A DNA stretch of 16,930 nucleotides, from the NCBI GenBank assembly GCA_937871985.1, contig CALMPB010000241.1:1-16930 (forward strand), in the 5' to 3' direction. This document shows, in pieces, positions 6,717 to 14,732 of this stretch. Both the position numbers and the translations under genes were made by a program. Origin of the DNA: an uncultured Burkholderiaceae bacterium. GTDB taxonomy: Bacteria; Pseudomonadota; Gammaproteobacteria; Burkholderiales; Burkholderiaceae. Within the stretch, counting starts at the first letter, position 1; every line of letters starts with the position of its first letter. The notes below the pieces were generated by a model that did no database searches, was not told the origin of the DNA, and worked only from the letters and a program-made list of their open reading frames with translations.

Positions 6717-8531
6717 TTACGAGGGGCTTGCGCCGGACTCCCGGGGCAGAAGGCTGAATACCTTCCAGCCCGGCCCCGGTTCGGGAGCGTGCTCGACCGC
6801 GAAGGGCCAGGCGTAGCCTTCGGGGTCGATGGCGAATAATGGTATGACCTGGCCCGGCTGGTAGCTTTCAAGATATTGCTCGAAGTCGAAGCTCTCGGTC
6901 AGTCCCGTGGCGTGGATGCTGCGGCCCTGGGCCATCAGGCGGGCGAGCTGCCAGTAGTCGATTTCCGTGCCGAACAGCTTGTATCCGCGACGGGCCTGGG
7001 CCGTGTGGTGTTTGCTCGGCTGTTCCTTTTCGTGCGCGCCCAAGAGCGCGTAGATATTCGCTTTTCCAAAACGATCGCGAAAATGGGCAGCAGCCAGCTC
7101 ATTGAAATGGTCGGCGGTATCCAGCGCCAGCAGCCGTCCTATGCCGGTAAGATCCAGGTTGTGCTGTGCATGCTCCGACATGGGATTGCCGTAGTAGGTA
7201 GGCAGGCCCTCCATGCGCGCCTTGGCGATGCTGCTCCAGTCGCTGTCGCAAAGCCGCACGGGTATTTGCGCGTTTTGCAGCGCGGCGCCGATGGCCCGCG
7301 CGACGGGGTTGGCGCCCACAATGAGGAATCCCACGGGATCGGGCTCGACGACCTTCAACGCCAGGGCCATGGGCCGCGCGCTGACGCTTTGCAGCACGAC
7401 GGTGCCGATGATGACGATGAAGGTCAGCGGCAGCAGCTCGTCGGCACGGGCGATGCCCAAGGCCTGGAGCTTGAGCGCAAACAAGGCCGATACGGCGGCC
7501 GCCACGATGCCGCGCGGCGCTATCCAGGCGACCAGGGTGCGCTCTCGCCAGTTGAGCGTCGATCCCCAGGTCGAGAAGAGGACTTTCAATGGACGGGCTA
7601 TGAACAGCATGACGGCCAGGATGGCTACCGGCGTCCATCCCAACGACCGCAGGCTGTCGAAATCCATGCGCGCGGCGAGAAGGATGAACAAGACCGACAG
7701 CAGCATCAGGCTCAGGGTTTCCTTGAACTCCAGTATCTCTTCGATGGGAACTCCTTTGCGATTGGCCATCCACATTCCCATGATGGTGACGCAAAGCAGG
7801 CCGGACTCATGCCGTAGCGCGTTGGAAATGGCGAACGCGCCGAACATCAGCACCAATACCGTGACGTTCACCAGATAATCGGCCAGCCAGTTCCTGCGTA
7901 CGATTTCCCCCACGATGAAGCCGGCGGCAAAACCCGCCAGCACGCCGGTCAGTACGGTGCCGCCGAAAACATAGATGGCGTGCCCCCAGCCTGTGCTGCC
8001 TTGCAGGGCGACGATGAATTCGTAGGACAGCACCGCCAGCAAGGCGCCTATCGGGTCGATGATGATGCCTTCCCATCGCAAGATGCGGGCGACCGGCGCG
8101 ACGGGACGCACCGTGCGCAGAAGCGGGGTAATGACGGTGGGCCCGGTGACCACGGTAATGGCGCCGAACAGGAAGGCCAGATCCCATGAAAATCCCATGA
8201 TCCAGTGCGTGCCGGTTGTGGTGACTAGCCACGATATGAGCATGCCCCCGCTGACCAGGCGCGTTACCACGCGCCCCAGGCCCCGCGCCTCGCGAAACTG
8301 CAGGGTCATGCTGCCTTCGAACAGGATGACGGCTACCGAAAGGGATATAAAAGGAAACAGCAGTTGGCCGAACAGGGCGTCGGGGTCGAGTATGCCCATC
8401 AGGGGCCCTGCCATCAGGCCCGCGATCAATAGAAAAAGAATGGCGGGCAGGCGCAGTTTCCAGGCGAGCCATTGGCAGAACATGGCCGTCATGCCGATGC
8501 CGGCCAGAATCATGACATCGTTTTCGTTCAT
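6717..8531 (-). CDS. CPA1-family cation/proton antiporter with C-terminal TrkA-N-like domain
   Basis: Inner-membrane Na+(or K+)/H+ exchanger of 604 residues. The first about 395 residues form some 12 helices. The ion site is recognisable: TGPTVITPLLR (129-139) on the broken helix and EGIIIDPIGALL (154-165) with the essential acid D159; APRGIVAA (338-345) carries the conserved basic residue R340. Residues about 398-500 form a Rossmann-like TrkA-N domain (FLIVGANPVARAIG, then the acidic DSD at 429-431), implying gating by a nucleotide. A C-terminal tail of about 100 residues ends near GWKVFSLLPRE. The usual TDP of classical CPA1 proteins is TGP here, which I believe is normal for this subgroup. 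The start at 8531 lacks a good Shine-Dalgarno sequence. It lies 77 bases after the EAL gene on the same strand, so the two may be co-transcribed; ion specificity cannot be read from sequence. Confidence 0.88.
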   Translation of the reverse strand: MNENDVMILAGIGMTAMFCQWLAWKLRLPAILFLLIAGLMAGPLMGILDPDALFGQLLFPFISLSVAVILFEGSMTLQFREARGLGRVVTRLVSGGMLISWLVTTTGTHWIMGFSWDLAFLFGAITVVTGPTVITPLLRTVRPVAPVARILRWEGIIIDPIGALLAVLSYEFIVALQGSTGWGHAIYVFGGTVLTGVLAGFAAGFIVGEIVRRNWLADYLVNVTVLVLMFGAFAISNALRHESGLLCVTIMGMWMANRKGVPIEEILEFKETLSLMLLSVLFILLAARMDFDSLRSLGWTPVAILAVMLFIARPLKVLFSTWGSTLNWRERTLVAWIAPRGIVAAAVSALFALKLQALGIARADELLPLTFIVIIGTVVLQSVSARPMALALKVVEPDPVGFLIVGANPVARAIGAALQNAQIPVRLCDSDWSSIAKARMEGLPTYYGNPMSEHAQHNLDLTGIGRLLALDTADHFNELAAAHFRDRFGKANIYALLGAHEKEQPSKHHTAQARRGYKLFGTEIDYWQLARLMAQGRSIHATGLTESFDFEQYLESYQPGQVIPLFAIDPEGYAWPFAVEHAPEPGPGWKVFSLLPRESGASPS

Positions 8532-8608
8532 GGTCGCGAAGGGCTGTGTGCGGGGATCCGGATTGATCCGCAGGGAGAATGATACTTCAAGGCGGCGCGG
8601 CGACGCAT

Positions 8609-10192
8609 TCAGCTGAATTTGCGCATGAAAGCCAGGAATGGCTCCAGCTCCATGGGATAGGCGAGGGCGTGGCCCTGGCCGTATCGCACGCCCAGCGCGG
8701 CCAGGAGTCGGGCTTGTTCCGGGTTTTCGATGCCCTCGGCAACGGCGACCGCGCCGACCGCCCGGGCGATGTTGACGATTTCCTGGATGAGGTTGGAGCG
8801 CACCGTGGCGTCTTCGAGCTCGAAAACGAACGATTTGTCGATTTTCAGCACGTCGGGCGAAAGCTTCTTGACGGAGTTCAGGTTCGAGTAGCCTGTGCCG
8901 AAATCGTCGATGGCGATTTGAAATCCTTGTTCCTTGAGGCTCCTGACTTCCGCGATGAGTTCGCTGGAAAGGCTGTGCTCGGTGACTTCGACGCAGATTT
9001 CAATATCGTTTCTTGCCGCCGCCTGCAATGCGTTTTTCAAGATGGGGATCAGTGCGGCCTGGTCGACGCTTTCGGGGAAATAGTTCAGGGCCAGCTGGAA
9101 GGGGGCGACCTGCGCGGGAAGATGCGCGGCCAGTTCGCGTATGGCTTTTCGGGTGACGGTGTAATCGAGCTGGCACGCCAGGCCCGAGTTCAGGATGGCG
9201 GGAATGACCTGGTCGGGCATCCATAGATTCGCGCCTTCCCTCAGGCGCATCAACACTTCGCAGCCGACCGGCTTCATGGTGGCCAGATCGAAGACGGGCT
9301 GGTAGGCCAGCAGAAGATGCGCGTCGTCGCACAGGAAGCGCACACGGTTCCTCACGCTGGACAATGTGGCTATGTATGGGGCAAGCACTCCGACCGTCAG
9401 CACGGCGATCAGCACGGATCCGAGCAGCATGCAGAAAAGCAGCACGCTGTTTTGCTGCATGATCTGGGTCAGGTCGCGCTGCGTCTGCATGACGAGGTCG
9501 ATTTGGGGGTGTATCGTCACCAGCTCGTAGCCAAGGTTGTGGAACGTGAACGCGGTTTTTTTGAACAGGATGGCGCGATCGCGCATGTGCCGGATTTCAT
9601 CGGGCGTTTTGCTGGATCCGAGCAGCGCCAGGCCGTCGGCGGTGCGCATCCAGACGGCATCGGCGCTGGAGTACAAGTCGTCGGTGACGTAAGGGCTGAA
9701 CACGACATTGAAGCGCTTGTACTGGATGAGCGTGGCCTTGATCCGCTTGTCAGCCATCTCCAGCGGCACATTGTTGATCAACTGCAGCCCCGAACGCGAT
9801 GTAATGACCGGATAGTTTCCCTTGACGGGATTGGGCAGCAAGCCCAATGCGGTCGAGCAGATCAGCCGCCTATCGTCGTCCATCATGCCGATTTCGCGTA
9901 GATAGCGGGATTTCAACAGATGCGCGTTCAGGTGGATCAGGCCTTGCTGGTTGCAGGAGAGTTTGTCGTGCGTGGCGAGGTGATCGAGCAGGGCTGTGCT
10001 TTCGGAGAGCATCGCCCGGGCCATGTCCATGGCCTTGTCGTGGCGTTCGGAGATACTGCTTTTATCCACCCACAATACTGTTGCCGCCGTGGCCAGGGTA
10101 AGCGTCACGGCCATCAGCACTCCTACCCCGTATATGAAGGCTTTGGGATACTTTGCGATCTGCAGCAGCAGCCAGTAATGTATGTTCTTCAA
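8609..10192 (-). CDS. CSS-motif EAL-domain cyclic-di-GMP phosphodiesterase
   Basis: Inner-membrane enzyme (527 residues from the chosen start) that would hydrolyse c-di-GMP to pGpG. Layout: helix 1 (about 18-41), a periplasmic CSS-type sensor (about 42-248) with the cysteine pair C80 and C112 (ICST), helix 2 (about 249-272), then an EAL domain. Catalytic positions are intact: E312 with R316 (EVLMR in place of EALLR), N370, E402, D429-D430 in IDDFGTGYSNL, K452, E486 in AEGIEN and Q506. It is therefore probably active. In E. coli CSS proteins a periplasmic disulfide made by the Dsb system controls activity; the same is inferred here. The frame is open to an ATG at 10318, but that would overlap the next gene and begin with unlikely sequence; the only other candidate is TTG at 10192 (MKNIHYWLLL). 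The AT-rich DNA at 10245-10275 probably contains the promoter. Confidence 0.88.
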   Translation of the reverse strand: MKNIHYWLLLQIAKYPKAFIYGVGVLMAVTLTLATAATVLWVDKSSISERHDKAMDMARAMLSESTALLDHLATHDKLSCNQQGLIHLNAHLLKSRYLREIGMMDDDRRLICSTALGLLPNPVKGNYPVITSRSGLQLINNVPLEMADKRIKATLIQYKRFNVVFSPYVTDDLYSSADAVWMRTADGLALLGSSKTPDEIRHMRDRAILFKKTAFTFHNLGYELVTIHPQIDLVMQTQRDLTQIMQQNSVLLFCMLLGSVLIAVLTVGVLAPYIATLSSVRNRVRFLCDDAHLLLAYQPVFDLATMKPVGCEVLMRLREGANLWMPDQVIPAILNSGLACQLDYTVTRKAIRELAAHLPAQVAPFQLALNYFPESVDQAALIPILKNALQAAARNDIEICVEVTEHSLSSELIAEVRSLKEQGFQIAIDDFGTGYSNLNSVKKLSPDVLKIDKSFVFELEDATVRSNLIQEIVNIARAVGAVAVAEGIENPEQARLLAALGVRYGQGHALAYPMELEPFLAFMRKFS

Positions 10193-10286
10193 GCGATATT
10201 TCCGAGACCTGGGTGGAATCGCGCGGGCTTGTAACGGAACTACATAATATACATAATCCTGGTTGCAATTTTGAGGAAGGCACGAT

Positions 10287-10868
10287 CTACACGCCGGTAG
10301 CCAGCCGCGCCATGACAATGATGATCAGCACCTGCATGGCGCCCTGGCTCGCCACGACATAGTAAAAGCGGCTCATTGTCCGTCCGATTTTCCGGCCGTC
10401 CGGGTTTGGTTTTTGCAGTTCGAGGCAGATGCGTACGCTGGTCGGCAGCAGATAGCCAAGTCCCTGGATGGTCATCAGGGTGACAAGAACCAGCGCGGCG
10501 GCGATCCAGCCGAATTGGGGCCAGGGCATTTGCGTGAAGCCAAGATGCGCGGCAAGAAACCAGCCCGAGGTGCCGGTCAGGACGGACAGCGTTGGCAGCA
10601 GGAATAGCGTTACCGGTGTCAGACGGATGAGGATTTCCTTGCGCACAGGCACCGAAACGCGGCGCAGGATCGGGCCTATGACGAAACCCATGAACAGGTC
10701 TATGCCCGTCCAGAGCACGCCGCTCATGACGTGAACCCAGTTGAGAAACCAGGTGTTGCCGTAGAGGATCGCGGCGATCATCACCACAAGCGCCGCCGCC
10801 ACGTACCAAAAATAATGCCAGCGGATCAGTTGTGGATCAGGAGGGGTGTCGCTGAGGGACGCTGCCAT
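10287..10868 (-). CDS. Five-helix integral membrane protein, function unknown (PuuD/DUF2269-like motif)
   Basis: Membrane protein of 193 residues with hydrophobic helices at about 19-36, 42-68, 86-107, 119-142 and 166-189. The second helix has NWVHVMSGVLWTGID (43-57), a W-H-x3-G-x2-W-x-G pattern like that in the membrane part of urate hydroxylase PuuD and in DUF2269/CopD-type proteins, where the histidine can bind heme; H46 is the equivalent. That likeness is from motif memory and the family is not secure. A basic segment, RRVSVPVRKE, follows helix 2, and another (GRKIGRT) precedes helix 5. A strong GGAGG sits four bases before the ATG, and a perfect TTGACA -35 lies upstream. The gene is divergent from the carbonic anhydrase, and its stop lies 94 bases before the TTG start of the EAL gene on the same strand. 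Confidence 0.75.
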   Translation of the reverse strand: MAASLSDTPPDPQLIRWHYFWYVAAALVVMIAAILYGNTWFLNWVHVMSGVLWTGIDLFMGFVIGPILRRVSVPVRKEILIRLTPVTLFLLPTLSVLTGTSGWFLAAHLGFTQMPWPQFGWIAAALVLVTLMTIQGLGYLLPTSVRICLELQKPNPDGRKIGRTMSRFYYVVASQGAMQVLIIIVMARLATGV

Positions 10869-10901
10869 AAGGCCTCCGGTACCGACGATTGCTTTGTGTC
10901 T

Positions 10902-10932
10902 AGAATAATCCTTGTAGTTGTTTTTGTGTCAA
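10902..10932 (-). promoter_or_regulatory. Candidate sigma-70 promoter for the five-helix membrane protein
   Basis: On the minus strand, a perfect -35 TTGACA (10932-10927) is followed after 19 bases by TATTCT (10907-10902), a 4/6 match to the -10. The spacer is longer than ideal, which would suit a weak or regulated promoter. The gene start is 34 bases beyond the -10. Confidence 0.5.
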
Positions 10933-10994
10933 GAAGTAATTACCATCGGAAGGCCCACGTGACTTTCGGGTAGATGTTGAAAAGTCTTGAATGC

Positions 10995-11015
10995 TGCATT
11001 TCACTCTGAAATGTA
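10995..11015. promoter_or_regulatory. Palindromic putative operator before the carbonic anhydrase gene
   Basis: TGCATTTCA and TGAAATGTA are arranged as inverted arms around CTC; eight of nine arm positions pair, and the inner seven are perfect (CATTTCA/TGAAATG). It ends 31 bases before the ATG at 11047. TTGAAA (10977-10982) and TTGAAT (10987-10992) lie just upstream as possible -35 elements, so the palindrome would cover the -10/start region. The ATGCTGCATTT half matches the NsrR half-site at 8/10, but the spacing between halves is wrong for standard NsrR binding. Confidence 0.5.
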
Positions 11016-11046
11016 ACCTATGGCCATAAAATACGGGGGGCAGGAA

Positions 11047-11799
11047 ATGTGCAAATTATGTGTAGGCCGGGGTTTCGCAGCTGGGGCGCCTGAATCGCCA
11101 TCCAGGCGTGCCGCCCTTGGCACGATAGCCGCGTTTTCTCTGTTGGGCATATCCGCGACAGCCAGGCGTGCCTATGCAAAGTCACCACCCAAGCCCGAAA
11201 ACGTCCTTTCATCCGACCAGGCTGTCAAGCGCCTGCTTGCCGGAAATCAACGATACACCTCGGGCAAGACCAAAAGCCGGAACCACGCATCCACACGCGC
11301 GGCATTGGCGGGCGGGCAGAATCCTTATGCAGGCATTCTGAGTTGCGCCGATTCGCGTGTCGGTCCCGAATTATGTTTTGACGAGGAAAGGGGCGACCTA
11401 TTCGTGACGCGGGTGGCCGGCAACTATGTCACCAACGATATTCTGGCAAGTCTGGAGTACGGCGTCGCGGTTCTGAATACACCGGCCATTATGGTGTTGG
11501 GCCATACCAGTTGCGGCGCGGTGAATGCGGCGGTCGGCGCATTCGAAAAGCCAGCTGAATTTCCCGGCCATATTCAAAACATCGTCACCGAACTGATGCC
11601 TGCCGTGCGGGCCGCCGCAAGCGAATCGCCCAAAAAAGGCACCTTGCTTATGGCCGCAACCATCCAGAATATCAGGCAAAACGTGCAGCGCCTGCAACAA
11701 GCCACGCCAATCCTCGACAAGGCGGTTCAGGCCGGCAAGCTCAAGGTCGTGGGCGGGCTTTATCATCTCGACACAGGGCGGGTCGAGCTTATTACCTGA
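11047..11799 (+). CDS. Tat-exported beta-class carbonic anhydrase
   Basis: Zinc enzyme interconverting CO2 and bicarbonate, predicted to act in the periplasm. It has 250 residues from the chosen start. Zinc ligands are visible: C100 in CADSR (with D102 and R104, the catalytic Asp/Arg pair), H153 and C156 in GHTSCG. The N-terminus has a twin-arginine signal, SPSRRAALGTIAAFSLLG (R20, R21), with a likely cut after A44 (RRAYA-K). Export of the folded zinc protein by Tat fits. The frame opens at an ATG at 11020, but that start has no Shine-Dalgarno sequence and abuts the palindrome. The ATG at 11047 follows a G-rich GGGGGGCAGGAA and gives the MCKLC start that I recall from related Tat carbonic anhydrases. 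That cysteine pair (C2, C5) before the Tat motif is odd. The gene is divergent from the membrane protein and convergent with the small gene at 11848. Confidence 0.92.
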   Translation: MCKLCVGRGFAAGAPESPSRRAALGTIAAFSLLGISATARRAYAKSPPKPENVLSSDQAVKRLLAGNQRYTSGKTKSRNHASTRAALAGGQNPYAGILSCADSRVGPELCFDEERGDLFVTRVAGNYVTNDILASLEYGVAVLNTPAIMVLGHTSCGAVNAAVGAFEKPAEFPGHIQNIVTELMPAVRAAASESPKKGTLLMAATIQNIRQNVQRLQQATPILDKAVQAGKLKVVGGLYHLDTGRVELIT

Positions 11800-11847
11800 T
11801 TATCTATTCAATATCCAACCTGGGCCGCCCTGGCCGCTCCCGCATGT

Positions 11848-12018
11848 CTAGCCGCCAAACAATGACGCGGCCTTGTTGATGACGGCGAACAGGGTGGCCA
11901 GCAAGCCCAGCCCCAGCAGGGTGATGCCGAGGTTACGATCGCGAAGGCCGAAGCCGATGAAGGTGGCGATCATCCCCAGGATGAAGATCACCAGAATCGT
12001 GTTGCTGTGAAAGAACAT
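11848..12018 (-). CDS. Small two-helix membrane protein, unknown function
   Basis: Hypothetical inner-membrane protein of 56 residues with two hydrophobic stretches (about 7-23 and 31-48) joined by a charged turn, GLRDRN (24-29). I do not recognise a family. The start is taken at the ATG at 12018, with GAAGGAG eleven bases upstream; an in-frame GTG at 12057 would add 13 residues but would place that Shine-Dalgarno sequence inside the gene. A possible -10, TACAAT, lies near 12096-12101 on the minus strand. It is convergent with the carbonic anhydrase (48-base gap) and is followed upstream by the tRNA unit, which has its own terminator. Confidence 0.65.
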   Translation of the reverse strand: MFFHSNTILVIFILGMIATFIGFGLRDRNLGITLLGLGLLATLFAVINKAASLFGG

Positions 12019-12230
12019 GGCGACGGGGTCTCCTTCAGTGGGCCGGTGTGCCGGCACCTGTGATCAGGTTGCGCGCATGCCGCGCGGCAATCATTGTATT
12101 GAAGAATGCCGCCGTGTGACCGGCTATTTCGTATTCTCGCCAAGATAGGGGGGGCTGCCCGATAATAGGGCCGGTTCGATGTGCGCCCATCCCTGCCCAT
12201 GGGCGAGAGCCAAGAGCTGGGTAGCGCTTC

Positions 12231-12266
12231 GAAAAAGAAAAAGCCCTTGATGAATCAAGGGCTTTT
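12231..12266 (-). terminator. Intrinsic terminator of tRNA-Ala
   Basis: A perfect stem, AAGCCCTTGAT (12241-12251) with ATCAAGGGCTT (12254-12264), extends two more A-T pairs on each side. On the minus strand it is followed by a T-rich tract (TTTCTTTTTC, complement of 12231-12240). It starts seven bases after the CCA end of the tRNA and so ends that transcript. Confidence 0.9.
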
Positions 12267-12273
12267 AGGCATC

Positions 12274-12349
<76 letters not shown>

Positions 12350-12360
12350 AAAAGTCCACA

Positions 12361-12389
12361 ATTCTAGCAAATTGCGGCCGTGTTTGCAG
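12361..12389 (-). promoter_or_regulatory. Promoter of tRNA-Ala
   Basis: On the minus strand, TAGAAT (12366-12361) is preceded by TGC, forming an extended -10; a weak -35, CTGCAA (12389-12384), lies 17 bases upstream. The tRNA begins 11 bases after the -10, the expected distance for a short leader. Confidence 0.55.
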
Positions 12390-12467
12390 CAGGCCCGTCT
12401 CTACCCTGGAAATTGCCGTTTCAGCCATGAATTCGCCGGAAGTGTGAGTTGTAACCGCGCAAGCCGG

Positions 12468-12475
12468 GCCGCTAA
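12468..12475 (+). promoter_or_regulatory. Possible sigma-28 (FliA) -10 element for the chemoreceptor
   Basis: GCCGCTAA matches 7/8 of the flagellar sigma -10 GCCGATAA. The -35 TAAA is not found at the standard 15-base spacing (TTGT is there; TAAC lies at 12 bases), so support is partial. It lies 85 bases before the chemoreceptor start at 12561. Confidence 0.25.
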
Positions 12476-12560
12476 TCTTTGCTTCGTCCATGTCGTTAAC
12501 TTGTTACCAATCGATGACACAAGTATGACTGTACGAATAACGACCAAGGACGGTGGGCGA

Positions 12561-14585
12561 ATGGCGCAAGAGAGTTCTCGCAAATATGGGTGGCTGGCAA
12601 GGCAAAGCATGTCCTTGCGGGTGGTGTTGACGTCGCTGCTGGTGACGGTGCTGGTCATGGGTTCCATTGCCGCGGTTCTGGCGGAGCAAAGCCAGGTCAA
12701 GGCGCAAGAGACCATACGCCGGGAAATGGGGGCGGCGCTGGCGGCGGTCGACCAGTCCTTGCAGCTGGTTTTCAATTCGGCCAGTCAGCGCGGCCGTGAG
12801 CTGATGCCGGCGTTCATCGGTTCGCTGGGCGGCGAGCCCACGACGGACGGCTCCATGACGCCCACCGGGGAGGCCGGCAACATTCCCAGCTTGCTGGTGA
12901 ATGGCTTTGTGGTGAATGGGGATACCAGCGCCTTGAAGCGCCTGCACGATTACACGGGGGCCGATCCCGCCATTATTGTGCGCGCCAAGGATGGCTGGGT
13001 GCGCGCGGCAACCCTGCTGGAAGACGACAAGGGTCAAAAACGCATAGGCAGCAAGGTCGCCGCCGATGATTTTCTGGCCAAAACCCTGGACAATGGCCAC
13101 GATTTTTCAGGCCTGGTTCAGCGCAAGGGCAAATGGTATGCCATGAGCGTGCAAATGCTGTATGACAAGGAAGGCAAGGTCATAGGCGGCTTGTCGATTC
13201 GCGTGGACGTGGACGGCGACGTGCAGAGGCTGCTCAACTGGGTCAGCACGCTCAAGGTGGGCGATTACGGTTCATTGGCGATTGTGCGCCAGGGAGCCGA
13301 AGGCGGCGGCTGGCAGTTTGTCGCGGGCGGCGGCGCCATGATGGGCGCTCCGTTGTCTTCGCGCTATAACGAGGCCGACAGCGCCAAGCTGGCCGCCATG
13401 TTCAAGTCGGCCGACGGTTTCGCCGAAGCGGTGATGAAGGACGGCGATGCTTTTGTCGCCTGGCACCGTGTCGAAAACTGGAACTGGCTGTTGGTGGGCA
13501 CCGGCCAGCGCGATGAGTTCATGGCGGCCAGCCGCCGCGATATGTGGATTCAACTGGGCATGATGCTGGTGGGCGTTGTGCTGATTGCCGGCCTGGTAGG
13601 GTGGCTGGCATCGGCCACCTTGCGCCCCGTGCGCGAAATGATTGCGGCGATGATCAAGGTGGGCGAGGGGGACCTGACTGCCGACCTGCCCGTGGTGCCG
13701 GCGCGCTCGCGCAACGAGGTGCATATATTGTTCGACAGCCTGCGGCATATGCAGGCCAATCTCAGCAATACGGTTATCGCGGTGCGCCAGGGGGTCGAGG
13801 AAATCAGCATCGGCTCGCGCGAGATCGCGGCGGGCAACACCGACCTGAGCAGCCGCACCGAAGAACAGGCGGCTTCGTTGCAGGAAACCGCCGCCAGCAT
13901 GGAGCAGTTGGCGGCGACGGTGCGCCAGAATGCCGAAAGCTCGCAGCAGGCCAACAAGCTGGCCGGTAGTGCCTCGGAAATTGCCGGGCGTGGAGGCGCC
14001 GCCGTGGATCAAGTGGTGGCGACCATGAGCGATATTTCCCAGAGCTCCCACAAAATCTCCGATATCGTCAATGTCATTGAAGGCATAGCCTTCCAGACGA
14101 ATATTCTGGCGCTGAACGCGGCGGTCGAGGCGGCGCGGGCCGGCGACGAAGGCAAGGGGTTTGCCGTGGTGGCAGGCGAAGTGCGCAGCCTGGCCCTGCG
14201 CAGCGCCGATGCGGCCAAGGAAATCAAGCAGCTCATCGACGAGTCGGTGGGCAAGGTGACGGAAGGCGCGCAGCATGTGGAAAGAGCCGGCGCGACCATG
14301 CGGGAAATCCTGGCGTCGGTTCGCCAGGTGAGCGGCATCATGGCGGAAATTTCGGCCGCTTCGGACGAGCAGTCCACGGGCATAGACCAGGTCAATACCG
14401 CCGTCGTGCAAATGGATCAGGTAACGCAGCAGAACGCCGCCCTGGTCGAGGAGGCGGCCGCCGCAGCGGGATCGCTGCAGGAACAGGTGCGGAACCTGGC
14501 GCAGGCGGTTGCGGTGTTCCGGCTCAAAAGTACGGAAATCATCGAGGCGCCGTCGGAGGTGCTGGCGCTGGCTGGATGGTCATAG
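12561..14585 (+). CDS. Methyl-accepting chemotaxis protein with periplasmic Cache-type sensor
   Basis: Inner-membrane chemoreceptor of 674 residues that would signal through CheW/CheA to the flagellar motor. Layout: helix 1 (about 19-41); a 290-residue periplasmic sensor (about 42-330) whose repeated [25 protein letters not shown] and [15 protein letters not shown] segments suggest a Cache fold; helix 2 (about 331-354); HAMP (about 352-405); and a signalling domain with the conserved hairpin tip [18 protein letters not shown] (508-525) through [15 protein letters not shown]. Methylation-type Gln/Glu helices flank it ([17 protein letters not shown], 433-449; [17 protein letters not shown], 621-637). 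There is no C-terminal NWETF-type CheR tether. The frame is open from 12372, but the early part is not receptor-like; the ATG at 12561 has AAGGA ten bases upstream. An ATG at 12525 is a second choice. Ligand unknown; no che genes are nearby. Confidence 0.93.
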   Translation: MAQESSRKYGWLARQSMSLRVVLTSLLVTVLVMGSIAAVLAEQSQVKAQETIRREMGAALAAVDQSLQLVFNSASQRGRELMPAFIGSLGGEPTTDGSMTPTGEAGNIPSLLVNGFVVNGDTSALKRLHDYTGADPAIIVRAKDGWVRAATLLEDDKGQKRIGSKVAADDFLAKTLDNGHDFSGLVQRKGKWYAMSVQMLYDKEGKVIGGLSIRVDVDGDVQRLLNWVSTLKVGDYGSLAIVRQGAEGGGWQFVAGGGAMMGAPLSSRYNEADSAKLAAMFKSADGFAEAVMKDGDAFVAWHRVENWNWLLVGTGQRDEFMAASRRDMWIQLGMMLVGVVLIAGLVGWLASATLRPVREMIAAMIKVGEGDLTADLPVVPARSRNEVHILFDSLRHMQANLSNTVIAVRQGVEEISIGSREIAAGNTDLSSRTEEQAASLQETAASMEQLAATVRQNAESSQQANKLAGSASEIAGRGGAAVDQVVATMSDISQSSHKISDIVNVIEGIAFQTNILALNAAVEAARAGDEGKGFAVVAGEVRSLALRSADAAKEIKQLIDESVGKVTEGAQHVERAGATMREILASVRQVSGIMAEISAASDEQSTGIDQVNTAVVQMDQVTQQNAALVEEAAAAAGSLQEQVRNLAQAVAVFRLKSTEIIEAPSEVLALAGWS

Positions 14586-14732
14586 CGCTGGCTTGCCGTA
14601 CGAGGCTTGATCCGCCGCTGGCTGAGGCGCAAATGAAATGCGGGCACAGGGTTAGAATCTGGAGTCGTTGATTGGCAACGGTTCGCGGGCTATCCATACG
14701 GATGCCGCGCCGTCCTTGAGGTGGAGACTCCA

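Noticed and set aside
6547..6816. Short plus-strand frame in the cytochrome/antiporter gap
   Set aside because: It overlaps the antiporter 3' end, has no Shine-Dalgarno sequence and no recognisable product.
10193..10318. In-frame 42-codon extension of the EAL protein
   Set aside because: It would overlap the membrane-protein gene by 32 bases and precede a normal N-terminal helix with unlikely sequence.
13272..14411. Minus-strand open frame of 379 codons opposite the chemoreceptor
   Set aside because: A His/Gly/Arg-rich shadow with no Shine-Dalgarno sequence or domain; the sense strand encodes an intact chemoreceptor.
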